Part shown: piece after piece, positions 1 through 6,366 of the stretch
Position numbering within the stretch: the first letter of the stretch is position 1
Layout: each line of letters starts with the position of its first letter
NCBI GenBank assembly: GCA_937877685.1
Contig: CALFGU010000006.1
Coordinates: 1-13,741, forward strand
Source: an uncultured Prevotella sp.
GTDB taxonomy: Bacteria > Bacteroidota > Bacteroidia > Bacteroidales > Bacteroidaceae
Length of the DNA: 13,741 nt
Reading direction: 5' to 3'
Position numbers and translations under genes: made by a program
The notes under the pieces: model-generated
What the model was told of the DNA's origin: nothing
Database searches by the model: none
The model's input: only the letters and a program-made list of their open reading frames with translations

Positions 1-143
1 GGGGAGGGGACCACGTAGTGGTGAGGGGGTGCAAAATACTCCCTATCAAAAGAGGACTTGACTCTACTGTATGTTATTCTATAAAATAACAAATTTCACC
101 CCCTCACCGCAAAGCGGTCCCCTCCCCCTATGAACAGGGGGAG
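1..143. repeat. Nested inverted-repeat element, G/C-rich, upstream of prmA
   Basis: Two 31-base arms at 1-31 and 97-127 are inverted copies. GGGGAGGGGACC (1-12) pairs perfectly with GGTCCCCTCCCC (116-127), and GGTGAGGGGGTG (20-31) pairs with CACCCCCTCACC (97-108). Only the 7-base centres differ. Each arm also folds on itself: ACCAC-GTA-GTGGT (10-22) on the left and ACCGC-AAA-GCGGT (106-118) on the right, so one base pair has changed on both sides of the stem. A further hairpin follows, CTCCCCCT (122-129) with AGGGGGAG (136-143) around a 6-base loop. The 65 bases between the arms are A/T-rich and hold a small stem, GTTATT (73-78) with AATAAC (85-90). No coding capacity is seen. It could be a REP/MITE-like element, a processed structured transcript end of the upstream gene, or both. 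The left edge is cut by the window. Confidence 0.7.
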
Positions 144-182
144 AGCGCCATTCGGACTTTATAATCCTTTAAGGACCTCTGA

Positions 183-210
183 ACCTCAAAACTTCTCACC
201 TCAAAACCTC
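183..210 (+). repeat. Short direct repeats in the prmA leader
   Basis: ACCTCAAAAC occurs at 183-192 and again at 198-207. The core ACCTC recurs at 175, 183, 198 and 206, that is at steps of 8, 15 and 8 bases, directly in front of the prmA start codon. No Shine-Dalgarno sequence is present, which is normal for Bacteroidetes. I see no TAnnTTTG element between the inverted-repeat element and prmA, so prmA may be read from a promoter further upstream. Confidence 0.45.
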
Positions 211-214
211 CCCA

Positions 215-1132
215 ATGAAATACCTCGAATTTACCTTCACCCTCACTCCCCAAAGCGAAACCGCAGAAGACGTGCTCAGCGCCTTGCTTGCCGAAATCGG
301 TTTTGAAAGTTTCGTACGCACCGCCTCGCTCGACCTTCCCCGCGTGGGCAGTGTAGATAACTTCCCCGAAGCTCCCATCTTTGCTGAAGAGGCTGAAACT
401 GGGCTTTTCCAAGCCTACATCCAAACGCAACTTTATGATGAAGAGGCGCTCGCATCGCTCATTGAATACTTCCCCCTTCCCGATGTGCAGATTACCTATC
501 AGATGGTAGAAGCAGAGGATAAGGATTGGAACGAAGAGTGGGAGAAAAACTACTTCCAACCTATCGTAATAGCCGACCGTTGCGTAATTTCAAGCACCTT
601 CCATAAAGATGTACCCACGGCTGAGTACGACATAAAAATCAATCCTCAAATGTCATTCGGCACAGGTCACCATGCAACGACGTCTCAGATGGTAGGTCGC
701 ATCCTTGACGACGACATGGAGGGCAAAGAAGTACTTGACATGGGCTGTGGAACAAGCATTCTCGCCATTCTTGCCCGTATGCGTGGCGCTAAGCATTGTG
801 TAGCGATTGACATCGACGAGTGGTGCGTGAAAAACTCCCTTGAAAACATGGCGCTCAATAATGTTGACGGAATAGACGTACTCTTGGGTGATGCAAACAC
901 CCTTGCAACGTGCGGTCCTTTTGACCTCGTGATTGCCAACATTAACCGCAACATTCTTCTTGCTGACATGCATCATTATGTAGCTCGCATGAACGATGGC
1001 GCATCTATCTTTATGAGCGGTTTCTACGATGAAGACGTGCCTAAGCTTGTTGCCCACGCCGAAACACTTGGCTTAACGCTCGTTGACGTACGCAGCCAGG
1101 ATGGTTGGGCTTGCTTAAAGATGCAGAAGTAA
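215..1132 (+). CDS. prmA: Ribosomal protein L11 methyltransferase PrmA
   Basis: Cytoplasmic SAM-dependent methyltransferase that trimethylates ribosomal protein L11. The 305-residue product has the usual two-part layout: an N-terminal substrate-recognition region (about 1-95), an acidic linker (about 96-115, EAEDKDWNEEWE), then a Rossmann-fold catalytic domain. Visible motifs are NPQMSFGTGHHATT (143-156), the family's FGTG segment; the SAM-binding glycine motif LDMGCGTSIL (174-183); an acidic residue after the second strand (AIDIDEW, 197-203); and IANINRNILL (240-249), the catalytic-loop equivalent of the NIxxxxL motif. The length fits, since most PrmA proteins are 280-310 residues. The start at 215 gives MKYLEFTFTL, a normal PrmA beginning. 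It is followed by menA after 73 bp, with no obvious functional link. The identification is firm. Confidence 0.95.
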   Translation: MKYLEFTFTLTPQSETAEDVLSALLAEIGFESFVRTASLDLPRVGSVDNFPEAPIFAEEAETGLFQAYIQTQLYDEEALASLIEYFPLPDVQITYQMVEAEDKDWNEEWEKNYFQPIVIADRCVISSTFHKDVPTAEYDIKINPQMSFGTGHHATTSQMVGRILDDDMEGKEVLDMGCGTSILAILARMRGAKHCVAIDIDEWCVKNSLENMALNNVDGIDVLLGDANTLATCGPFDLVIANINRNILLADMHHYVARMNDGASIFMSGFYDEDVPKLVAHAETLGLTLVDVRSQDGWACLKMQK

Positions 1133-1151
1133 CAGCGATTTTTTCTAAAGG

Positions 1152-1188
1152 AACTATAGTCATTAGAGAAACTATAGTCACTATCCCC
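1152..1188 (+). repeat. Nine-base periodic repeat between prmA and menA
   Basis: AACTATAGTCA occurs at 1152-1162 and 1170-1180, and each copy contains the 8-base palindrome ACTATAGT. Read in 9-base steps from 1153 the sequence is ACTATAGTC, ATTAGAGAA, ACTATAGTC, ACTATCCCC: two perfect units, one degenerate unit and one half unit. It lies 18 bases before the menA start. It could be an operator or a relic of local slippage; no protein can be assigned to it. Confidence 0.5.
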
Positions 1189-1205
1189 CAAAAAACTACT
1201 TTATC

Positions 1206-2102
1206 ATGTCTCCTCTCAAAGCCTGGTTTCTTGCCGCCCGTCCGAAGACATTATCTGCCGCTCTGATTCCCGTAGCAGTGGCAACGGCGCTGGCGTATGC
1301 CAATAGAGTGGCACAATGGGAACCCGCCTTGCTCTGCGCTCTCTTTGCGATGCTCATGCAAGTGGCTTCCAATTTCATCAATGACCTTTACGATTATAAG
1401 AAAGGGACAGACACAGAAGACCGCCTCGGTCCGAAGCGCGCCTGTGCCCAAGGGTGGATTTCGCCTCAGGCTATGCGCAACGGCATTATCATTACGTTGT
1501 TACTCGCCGTTTCTGTGGGAGCATGCTTAATCTTCTACGGCGGTTGGTGGCTCATAGGTTTGGGCGCAAGTTGCGTCATCTTCGCCTTCCTTTACACCAC
1601 GTTGATGAGCTATCACGGACTGGGCGACCTGCTCGTATGGGTGTTCTTCGGTTTTGTGCCCGTCATCGGCACCTATTACGTTCAGGCGGGCGAACTTCAC
1701 GCTGACGTGTGGTTGCTTGCCGCTGCCTGCGGATTGTGTGTTGATACGTTGCTCGTGCTCAACAATTATCGCGACCGCGAAACCGACCGCCGAGCGGGCA
1801 AACGCACTATTGTGGTGCTCTTTGGCGAACGTTTCGGAAGTCTTGCCTATCTATTGCAAGGCATTGCCGCTTACCTTTGCGTAGCATCCCTTTCGGCACA
1901 CGGCAATCTTTGGTTGGCCATTCTTCCTGCCTTTTACCTCTTGCCCCACTACCTTACGTGGCGCAAAATGGTACAAATCAACAAGGGGCCAGAACTCAAC
2001 CGCATCCTCGGATTTACCTCGCGCAACATGCTTACCTTTGCCATCCTCGTCGTATTGGCATACGTAAGCAGTACGTTAGACCTTGCCGCTTCGCTCTTTT
2101 AA
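1206..2102 (+). CDS. menA: 1,4-dihydroxy-2-naphthoate polyprenyltransferase MenA
   Basis: Integral membrane prenyltransferase of the UbiA superfamily. It attaches a polyprenyl chain to 1,4-dihydroxy-2-naphthoate, giving demethylmenaquinone, the penultimate step to menaquinone. The 298-residue product has about eight or nine hydrophobic spans and both aspartate-rich motifs: NDLYD (59-63) within NFINDLYDYKKGTDTEDR, and N187 YRD with D194 in NNYRDRETDRRAGKR (186-200), which bind Mg-diphosphate. GPKRACAQGWISP (75-87) is MenA-like rather than UbiA-like. The start at 1206 gives MSPLKAWFLAARPKTL, the expected amphipathic entry helix. No other men gene is in the window. Menaquinone is the usual respiratory quinone in Bacteroidales, which fits. 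A related UbiA-family role is possible but less likely. Confidence 0.93.
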   Translation: MSPLKAWFLAARPKTLSAALIPVAVATALAYANRVAQWEPALLCALFAMLMQVASNFINDLYDYKKGTDTEDRLGPKRACAQGWISPQAMRNGIIITLLLAVSVGACLIFYGGWWLIGLGASCVIFAFLYTTLMSYHGLGDLLVWVFFGFVPVIGTYYVQAGELHADVWLLAAACGLCVDTLLVLNNYRDRETDRRAGKRTIVVLFGERFGSLAYLLQGIAAYLCVASLSAHGNLWLAILPAFYLLPHYLTWRKMVQINKGPELNRILGFTSRNMLTFAILVVLAYVSSTLDLAASLF

Positions 2103-2158
2103 ACGCAAACCGCAGATTTTCGAATGCGCTTCCTACGGTTAGCACCACGTAAAATTCT

Positions 2159-2193
2159 AAGTAACTTCGTGCATTTTAAGTAAGACTTCGTGC
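2159..2193 (+). repeat. Imperfect direct repeats upstream of fhs
   Basis: AAGTAACTTCGTGC (2159-2172) and AAGTAAGACTTCGTGC (2178-2193) are the same sequence apart from a 2-base insertion. The second copy runs into the 8-base palindrome GTGCGCAC (2190-2197). They lie about 85-120 bases upstream of the fhs -7 element, in the 238-bp gap between menA and fhs. The rest of that gap holds the fhs promoter, a GGAAGAATTTTCC inverted motif (2205-2217) and nothing that looks coding. Confidence 0.45.
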
Positions 2194-2253
2194 GCACAAA
2201 GTGAGGAAGAATTTTCCGCAAAAGTGGTTTCTGCAGAACTGAGCCCCATTTTA

Positions 2254-2285
2254 TTCGCTCAATCCGCCGAAATTCCGTATTTTTG
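2254..2285 (+). promoter_or_regulatory. Predicted fhs promoter (Bacteroidetes type)
   Basis: TATTTTTG at 2278-2285 is a perfect match to the Bacteroidetes -7 element TAnnTTTG. A weak -33 candidate, TTCG, lies at 2254-2257, leaving 20 bases between the two. Transcription would start near 2292, giving a leader of roughly 50 bases before the ATG at 2341. The leader is A-rich with no Shine-Dalgarno sequence. I saw no tetrahydrofolate-riboswitch structure in it. Confidence 0.6.
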
Positions 2286-2340
2286 TGGTCTAAACGTCCA
2301 AGAATTTCTTGAATAATAACATCTAAAAATAAATACAGCT

Positions 2341-4011
2341 ATGCTTTCAGACATTGAAATTGCTCACAGCACCACATTGAAACCCATTGAAGAAGTTGCC
2401 GCAGGCATTGGTATTGATGCGAATGACCTTGAGCACTATGGTAAATATATTGCAAAGGTTCCCCTTTCGCTCATCTCTGAAGAGAAGCAGAAGAAGAGCC
2501 ACTTGATTCTTGTTACAGCAATCACTGCAACAAAGGCTGGTATTGGTAAAACTACTGTTTCTATTGGCCTTGCGCTCGGTTTGAACAAGATTGGCAAGCG
2601 TGCCGTAGTTGCGCTTCGCGAACCCTCACTCGGTCCCTGCTTTGGTATGAAGGGTGGCGCTGCAGGCGGAGGTTATGCACAGGTACTCCCAATGGAGAAA
2701 ATCAATCTCCACTTCACGGGCGACTTCCACGCAATTACTTCTGCACACAACATGATTGCTGCGCTCCTTGACAATTACCTTTACCAGCATCGTGCTGAAG
2801 GTTTCGGTTTGAAGGAAGTGCTTTGGCGCCGTGTGCTTGACGTGAACGACCGTGGCTTACGTCAGATCGTTTCAGGCGTAGGTCCTGCTGCGAATGGCGG
2901 AGTTCAGCAAGCAGGTTTCGATATTACACCCGCTTCTGAGTTGATGGCAATTCTCTGTTTGGCAACAAGCGAAGACGATCTCCGTCGTCGCATCGAAAAT
3001 ATCCTTCTCGGTTACACCTATGAAGGCAAGCCTTTCACCGTAAAGGATCTTGGTGTTGCGGGTGCGATAATGGTGCTCCTCAAGGACGCTATCCAGCCCA
3101 ACTTAGTGCAGACTACGGAAAACACTCCCGCATTCGTTCACGGCGGTCCCTTTGCAAATATCGCGCATGGTTGTAACTCTATCTTCGCAACCCGTATGGC
3201 GCTCTCGCATTCGGATTACACCATCACGGAAGCCGGTTTCGGTGCTGACCTCGGCGCAGAAAAGTTCTACGACATCCTTTGCCGTAAGAGCGGTCTCCAA
3301 CCCGACCTCACCGTTATCGTTGCTACTGCTCAGGGCTTGAAGATGCACGGCGGCGTTGCCTTAGATCAGATTAAGGAACCCAATCTTGAAGGTATCCGCA
3401 CCGGTCTTGCCAACCTCGATAAGCACGTACGCAACCTCCGTAAGTTTGGTCAGACTGTTCTTGTGGTATTCAATCGCTTCGCTACGGATACTGATGAAGA
3501 AATGGCGTTGCTTAAGCAGCACTGTGAGGAAACCCTTCAGGCGCCTTTCGTTATTAACAATGCCTTTGCCGAAGGTGGTAGCGGCGCAGTGGAAATGGCA
3601 AACCTCGTAGTGGATACTATTGAGAAGAATCCCTCAAAGCCCCTCCAGCTTATCTATAACAACGAGGACGATATCAAGACAAAGATTGAAAAGGTGTGTC
3701 GTGAAATCTACGGTGCGGCTTCTGTAAGCTTCGCAACGCCTGCGTTGAACCGCATTAAGTTGGCTGAACAACACGGAATGGCATCCTTCCCCGTATGTAT
3801 CGCAAAGACGCAGTTCTCATTCTCAGCCGATCAAACGAAGTACGGAGCTGCAGACGGCTTTGCAATTCAGATTCGCGACGTAGTCTTAAACGCTGGTGCC
3901 GAAATGATTGTGGCGCTTGCGGGTGATATTATCCGTATGCCCGGTCTGCCTAAGTCTCCTCAGGCAAACCGCATTGACTACGTGAATGGCGAAATTATTG
4001 GGTTGAGTTAA
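2341..4011 (+). CDS. fhs: Formate-tetrahydrofolate ligase
   Basis: Cytoplasmic ATP-dependent ligase joining formate to tetrahydrofolate to give 10-formyl-THF, a one-carbon donor for purines and initiator tRNA. The 556 residues match the usual length of bacterial FTHFS. The nucleotide-binding loop reads TATKAGIGKTT (62-72). The first family signature is present as GMKGGAAGGGY (102-112), followed by AQVLPMEKINLHFTGD. The second reads VATAQGLKMHGG instead of the classical VAT-[IV]-RALK form; as I recall, this variant is normal in Bacteroidetes. The C-terminus RMPGLPKSPQA is typical. The gene has its own promoter and 238 bp of upstream space. It may feed 10-formyl-THF to the purine pathway that includes purA in this window, and folate supply links it to folA at the right edge; these links are inferred. 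Confidence 0.97.
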   Translation: MLSDIEIAHSTTLKPIEEVAAGIGIDANDLEHYGKYIAKVPLSLISEEKQKKSHLILVTAITATKAGIGKTTVSIGLALGLNKIGKRAVVALREPSLGPCFGMKGGAAGGGYAQVLPMEKINLHFTGDFHAITSAHNMIAALLDNYLYQHRAEGFGLKEVLWRRVLDVNDRGLRQIVSGVGPAANGGVQQAGFDITPASELMAILCLATSEDDLRRRIENILLGYTYEGKPFTVKDLGVAGAIMVLLKDAIQPNLVQTTENTPAFVHGGPFANIAHGCNSIFATRMALSHSDYTITEAGFGADLGAEKFYDILCRKSGLQPDLTVIVATAQGLKMHGGVALDQIKEPNLEGIRTGLANLDKHVRNLRKFGQTVLVVFNRFATDTDEEMALLKQHCEETLQAPFVINNAFAEGGSGAVEMANLVVDTIEKNPSKPLQLIYNNEDDIKTKIEKVCREIYGAASVSFATPALNRIKLAEQHGMASFPVCIAKTQFSFSADQTKYGAADGFAIQIRDVVLNAGAEMIVALAGDIIRMPGLPKSPQANRIDYVNGEIIGLS

Positions 4012-4013
4012 GT

Positions 4014-4129
4014 AAAAAGTTTAAAGTTGAAAGATTAACGATTAACGGAAAACGCTGAAAGGACTACGGTGAATAGTGAGAAATCTACATCAAGGTATTT
4101 CTCCTTTCTCCTTTCTCCTTTCTCCTTTC
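4014..4129 (+). repeat. Heptamer-periodic repeats between fhs and birA
   Basis: Three different 7-base periodic runs occur here: AAAAGTT/TAAAGTT/GAAAG (about 4014-4033), GATTAAC twice (4033-4046), and four perfect TTTCTCC units (4098-4125) plus TTTC. The last run ends 6 bases before the chosen birA start. Pyrimidine-rich heptamer runs of this sort are prone to replication slippage. No TAnnTTTG element or strong terminator hairpin is visible here, so fhs transcription may continue into birA. Confidence 0.7.
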
Positions 4130-4134
4130 AAAAC

Positions 4135-4881
4135 ATGCTCCGCATCCATCTTGACACAGTAAATTCTACAATGCAATACCTCGCACGTCCGGAACTTTTG
4201 GCGTGCGAGGATTCTTTTATTGTGGTAACTGCGGACTACCAAACTGCAGGGCGTGGGCAGAAAGGCACTTCCTGGGAGAGCGAGGCGGGAAAGAATTTGC
4301 TTTTAGGCATACTCCTGCGCCCCACATTCTTACATCCGCAGGAGCAGTTCTACCTCTCTGAAATCTGTGCCTTGGCCTTGGTGGAAACATTGGATACCTT
4401 TGCCGACGGATTCACGATTAAGTGGCCCAATGATATTTATTATGGCGACCGCAAGGTGAGTGGCATGCTTTTAGAGCACACCTTGCAGGGCGCATCCCTT
4501 TCACAGTCCATCATAGGTATCGGTTTGAACGTCAACCAACAGACCTTCTTCAGCGATGCTCCCAATCCCGTTTCGCTCTTTCAGATTCTGGAGCGAGAAA
4601 CCGACCGCGAAGCGCTATTGAAAGACTTTCTTCAACGCTTCCAAACCTACTACCAGCGCTTGGAACAGCAGGATTTCTCCGCCATCCACACTGCCTACTG
4701 CCAACGTCTCTATCGCCGTGGCGAATGGGCGAAATTCCGCGATGAAATCGGCACTTTTGAGGGGCGGATTGTGGATGTAGAAACCACAGGTCGCTTGGTG
4801 ATTGAAACCCGTGAGGGAACGCTACGCAAGTTTGCCTTTAAGGAAGTGGCGTATGTGATTAAACCGCAACTATCGCTTTAG
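4135..4881 (+). CDS. birA: Biotin-[acetyl-CoA-carboxylase] ligase BirA, catalytic form only
   Basis: Activates biotin to biotinyl-AMP and transfers it to the biotin-carrier lysine of carboxylases. The 248-residue product is the short, monofunctional class: it starts directly in the catalytic domain (LDTVNSTMQYL) and has no N-terminal helix-turn-helix, so it should not act as the biotin repressor. Motifs in order: GRGQKG (39-44), the biotinyl-AMP loop; KWPNDI (96-101); RKVSGMLLE (106-114), with the catalytic lysine region; GIGLNVN (128-134); and a small C-terminal beta domain (about 200-248). The open frame runs back to a GTG at 4069, but those 22 extra codons are the heptamer repeat and are not BirA-like, so the ATG at 4135 is preferred. 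The MATE gene begins 3 bp after the stop, suggesting co-transcription. Confidence 0.93.
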   Translation: MLRIHLDTVNSTMQYLARPELLACEDSFIVVTADYQTAGRGQKGTSWESEAGKNLLLGILLRPTFLHPQEQFYLSEICALALVETLDTFADGFTIKWPNDIYYGDRKVSGMLLEHTLQGASLSQSIIGIGLNVNQQTFFSDAPNPVSLFQILERETDREALLKDFLQRFQTYYQRLEQQDFSAIHTAYCQRLYRRGEWAKFRDEIGTFEGRIVDVETTGRLVIETREGTLRKFAFKEVAYVIKPQLSL

Positions 4882-4884
4882 AAA

Positions 4885-6171
4885 ATGAACAAATCTATCC
4901 TCAAGATTGCCCTACCCAGCATTCTCACCAACGTCACTGTCCCCCTTTTGGGATTGGTTGATACCGCCATCGTTGGGCATCTCGGAAGCGCGGCATACAT
5001 TGGCGCTATTGCGCTCGGAACTACCCTCATGAGTATGGCATATTGGGGATTTGGATTCCTTAGAATGTCAACTGGCGGACTTACAGCACAAGCCGTGGGC
5101 GAAGGAAGTCGGGAGCGCTGTTTTGCCATACTTACACGCTCGCTCACCTGGGCATTACTCATTGCGGCAATCCTGTTGTTGCTTCAAGTGCCCCTTTTAA
5201 ACGCCGTGCTTTATTTTGCAGAAGGCACGAAGGAAGTACAAGCGCTTGCGGCAACTTACTTCCGCATCCTGATTTGGGGAGCACCCGCCGTGTTGTGCCT
5301 CAGCAGTATAAATGGGTGGTTTATCGGCATGCAGAATGCAACGTTTCCGCTGCTTATCGCCGTTGTGCAAAACCTCATGAATATCCTCTTGAGTTGCATC
5401 TTTGTCTTCGGGTTGGGATGGAGTATCGAAGGCGTTGCGCTGGGAACCTTAATTGCGCAGTACATAGGTTTGCTACTCGCCCTAAGTCTCATCCTGCGTT
5501 TCCGCCCACTTCCAAAGACTAAGGACTTACGCACGGCGCTCGGTAAAAGTAGTTTGCTCGACACCACCTTTCTGCGCATGAACCGCGACATATTTCTGCG
5601 CACCCTCTGCTTACTTGCCGTCACAAGTTATTTTACCTTTGTCGGCACGCGCCAAGGCGACCTCATCCTTGCGTCTAATGCCCTGCTGATGCAATTTTTC
5701 TTGCTGTTCAGTTACTTTATGGACGGTTTTGCTTACGCAGGAGAAGCGCTCGGCGGAAAAGCCTTTGGAGCAAACAACAGAGACGCATTCCGAAGCATCA
5801 CCCGTCGCCTCTTCGTTTGGGGAGGAAGCATGGCGCTCATGACTGCTATGGTGTATTATTGCTTAGGGACGCCGATTCTTGAACTACTCACAGATACGCC
5901 CGAAGTTGTTGGTTGCGCCACGGAATACCTCCCCTTTGTTGCCCTGATTCCCTTAGTGAGTTTTCCCGCCTTCCTTTTCGACGGTATCTTTATCGGAATG
6001 AGTTTCACGTCGGGCATGTTGCGCGCCTTAATAGTTGCAACCGTCATCTTTTTTGCGCTCCATCTCCTGACTTCTCAACTATGGGGGAACACGGCACTTT
6101 GGGTGGCATTCATTGCCTATTTAGGCACGCGCGGAATAGTTCAAGCAGTAGCGCTTAGACGTAAGTTTTGA
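4885..6171 (+). CDS. MATE-family efflux transporter, DinF-like
   Basis: Inner-membrane multidrug and toxin extrusion antiporter, expected to export organic cations or other small molecules using a Na+ or H+ gradient; the substrate is unknown. The 428 residues contain about 12 hydrophobic spans. The start MNKSILKIALPSILTNVTVP leads into GLVDTAIVGHLG (23-34), the family's helix-1 segment with the conserved Asp (D26). This pattern, and AYWGFGFLRMSTGGLTAQA after it, resemble the DinF/prokaryotic MATE branch. The two-lobe symmetry is visible: LMDGFAYAGEALGGKAFGANN in the second half mirrors the helix-1/2 region. It is tightly linked to birA (3-bp gap), so expression is probably coupled, though no functional reason is obvious. 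Transcription should end at the terminator near 6302. Confidence 0.9.
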   Translation: MNKSILKIALPSILTNVTVPLLGLVDTAIVGHLGSAAYIGAIALGTTLMSMAYWGFGFLRMSTGGLTAQAVGEGSRERCFAILTRSLTWALLIAAILLLLQVPLLNAVLYFAEGTKEVQALAATYFRILIWGAPAVLCLSSINGWFIGMQNATFPLLIAVVQNLMNILLSCIFVFGLGWSIEGVALGTLIAQYIGLLLALSLILRFRPLPKTKDLRTALGKSSLLDTTFLRMNRDIFLRTLCLLAVTSYFTFVGTRQGDLILASNALLMQFFLLFSYFMDGFAYAGEALGGKAFGANNRDAFRSITRRLFVWGGSMALMTAMVYYCLGTPILELLTDTPEVVGCATEYLPFVALIPLVSFPAFLFDGIFIGMSFTSGMLRALIVATVIFFALHLLTSQLWGNTALWVAFIAYLGTRGIVQAVALRRKF

Positions 6172-6182
6172 GGGGGACTAAC

Positions 6183-6280
6183 GATTCGTAAAAACAAAAC
6201 CTTAAATAGGGCGCCGAATCTTACTCTTTGTGCGCCTAATTTAAGATTTAAGGGAGGCAATTAGTGACTTCGTAATGCCT
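6183..6280. other. Structured convergent spacer with several hairpins
   Basis: Stem A pairs CTTAAATAGGGCGC (6201-6214) with GCGCCTAATTTAAG (6232-6245), with one mismatch and one G-T wobble around a 17-base loop. Stem B pairs AGGCA (6255-6259) with TGCCT (6276-6280) and TTA (6261-6263) with TAA (6273-6275), with one bulged base, and is followed by TTT. A third pairing, GATTCG (6183-6188) with CGAATC (6215-6220), uses the loop of stem A, so it would form a pseudoknot or an alternative fold. No coding frame is convincing. The likely roles are 3'-end structure for the MATE transcript or a small RNA. Confidence 0.45.
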
Positions 6281-6301
6281 TTAACAAATACCCTATAAAT
6301 T

Positions 6302-6347
6302 AAGAAAGTGGAGATACGCCCTCACTGAGGCATATCTCCACTTTCTT
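6302..6347. terminator. Bidirectional terminator between MATE gene and purA
   Basis: A perfect 15-base stem pairs AAGAAAGTGGAGATA (6302-6316) with TATCTCCACTTTCTT (6333-6347). The 16-base loop can extend it with a further GCC/GGC plus TC/GA stem and one bulged C. The stem lies between two converging genes, 130 bp after the MATE stop and 19 bp beyond the purA stop. On the - strand it is followed by a U-rich tail (TTTCTTAATTTAT); on the + strand the T-run is within the stem and less convincing. Termination of purA is therefore the stronger call. Confidence 0.82.
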
Positions 6348-6366
6348 GTGATATTATGTGCACGAA

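Noticed and set aside
58..85. A sigma70-like pair TTGACT and TATAAA with 16-base spacing between the inverted-repeat arms
   Set aside because: Bacteroidetes use TTG/TAnnTTTG-type promoters, and this resemblance arises easily in A/T-rich DNA between repeats. No TAnnTTTG element supports it.
128..559. A 143-codon - strand frame opposite prmA with a hydrophobic C-terminal part
   Set aside because: It overlaps the PrmA N-terminal coding region and the inverted-repeat element, and has no leader signals. It is best read as a shadow frame.
2103..2340. Tetrahydrofolate riboswitch upstream of fhs
   Set aside because: The gap has no paired architecture resembling that riboswitch, and the class is known mainly from Firmicutes. 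A plain Bacteroidetes promoter explains the leader.
4069..4134. A 22-codon N-terminal extension of BirA from a GTG
   Set aside because: The extension is the heptamer tract itself and has no BirA homology. The ATG at 4135 gives the standard catalytic-domain start. It is kept only as a slippage hypothesis.
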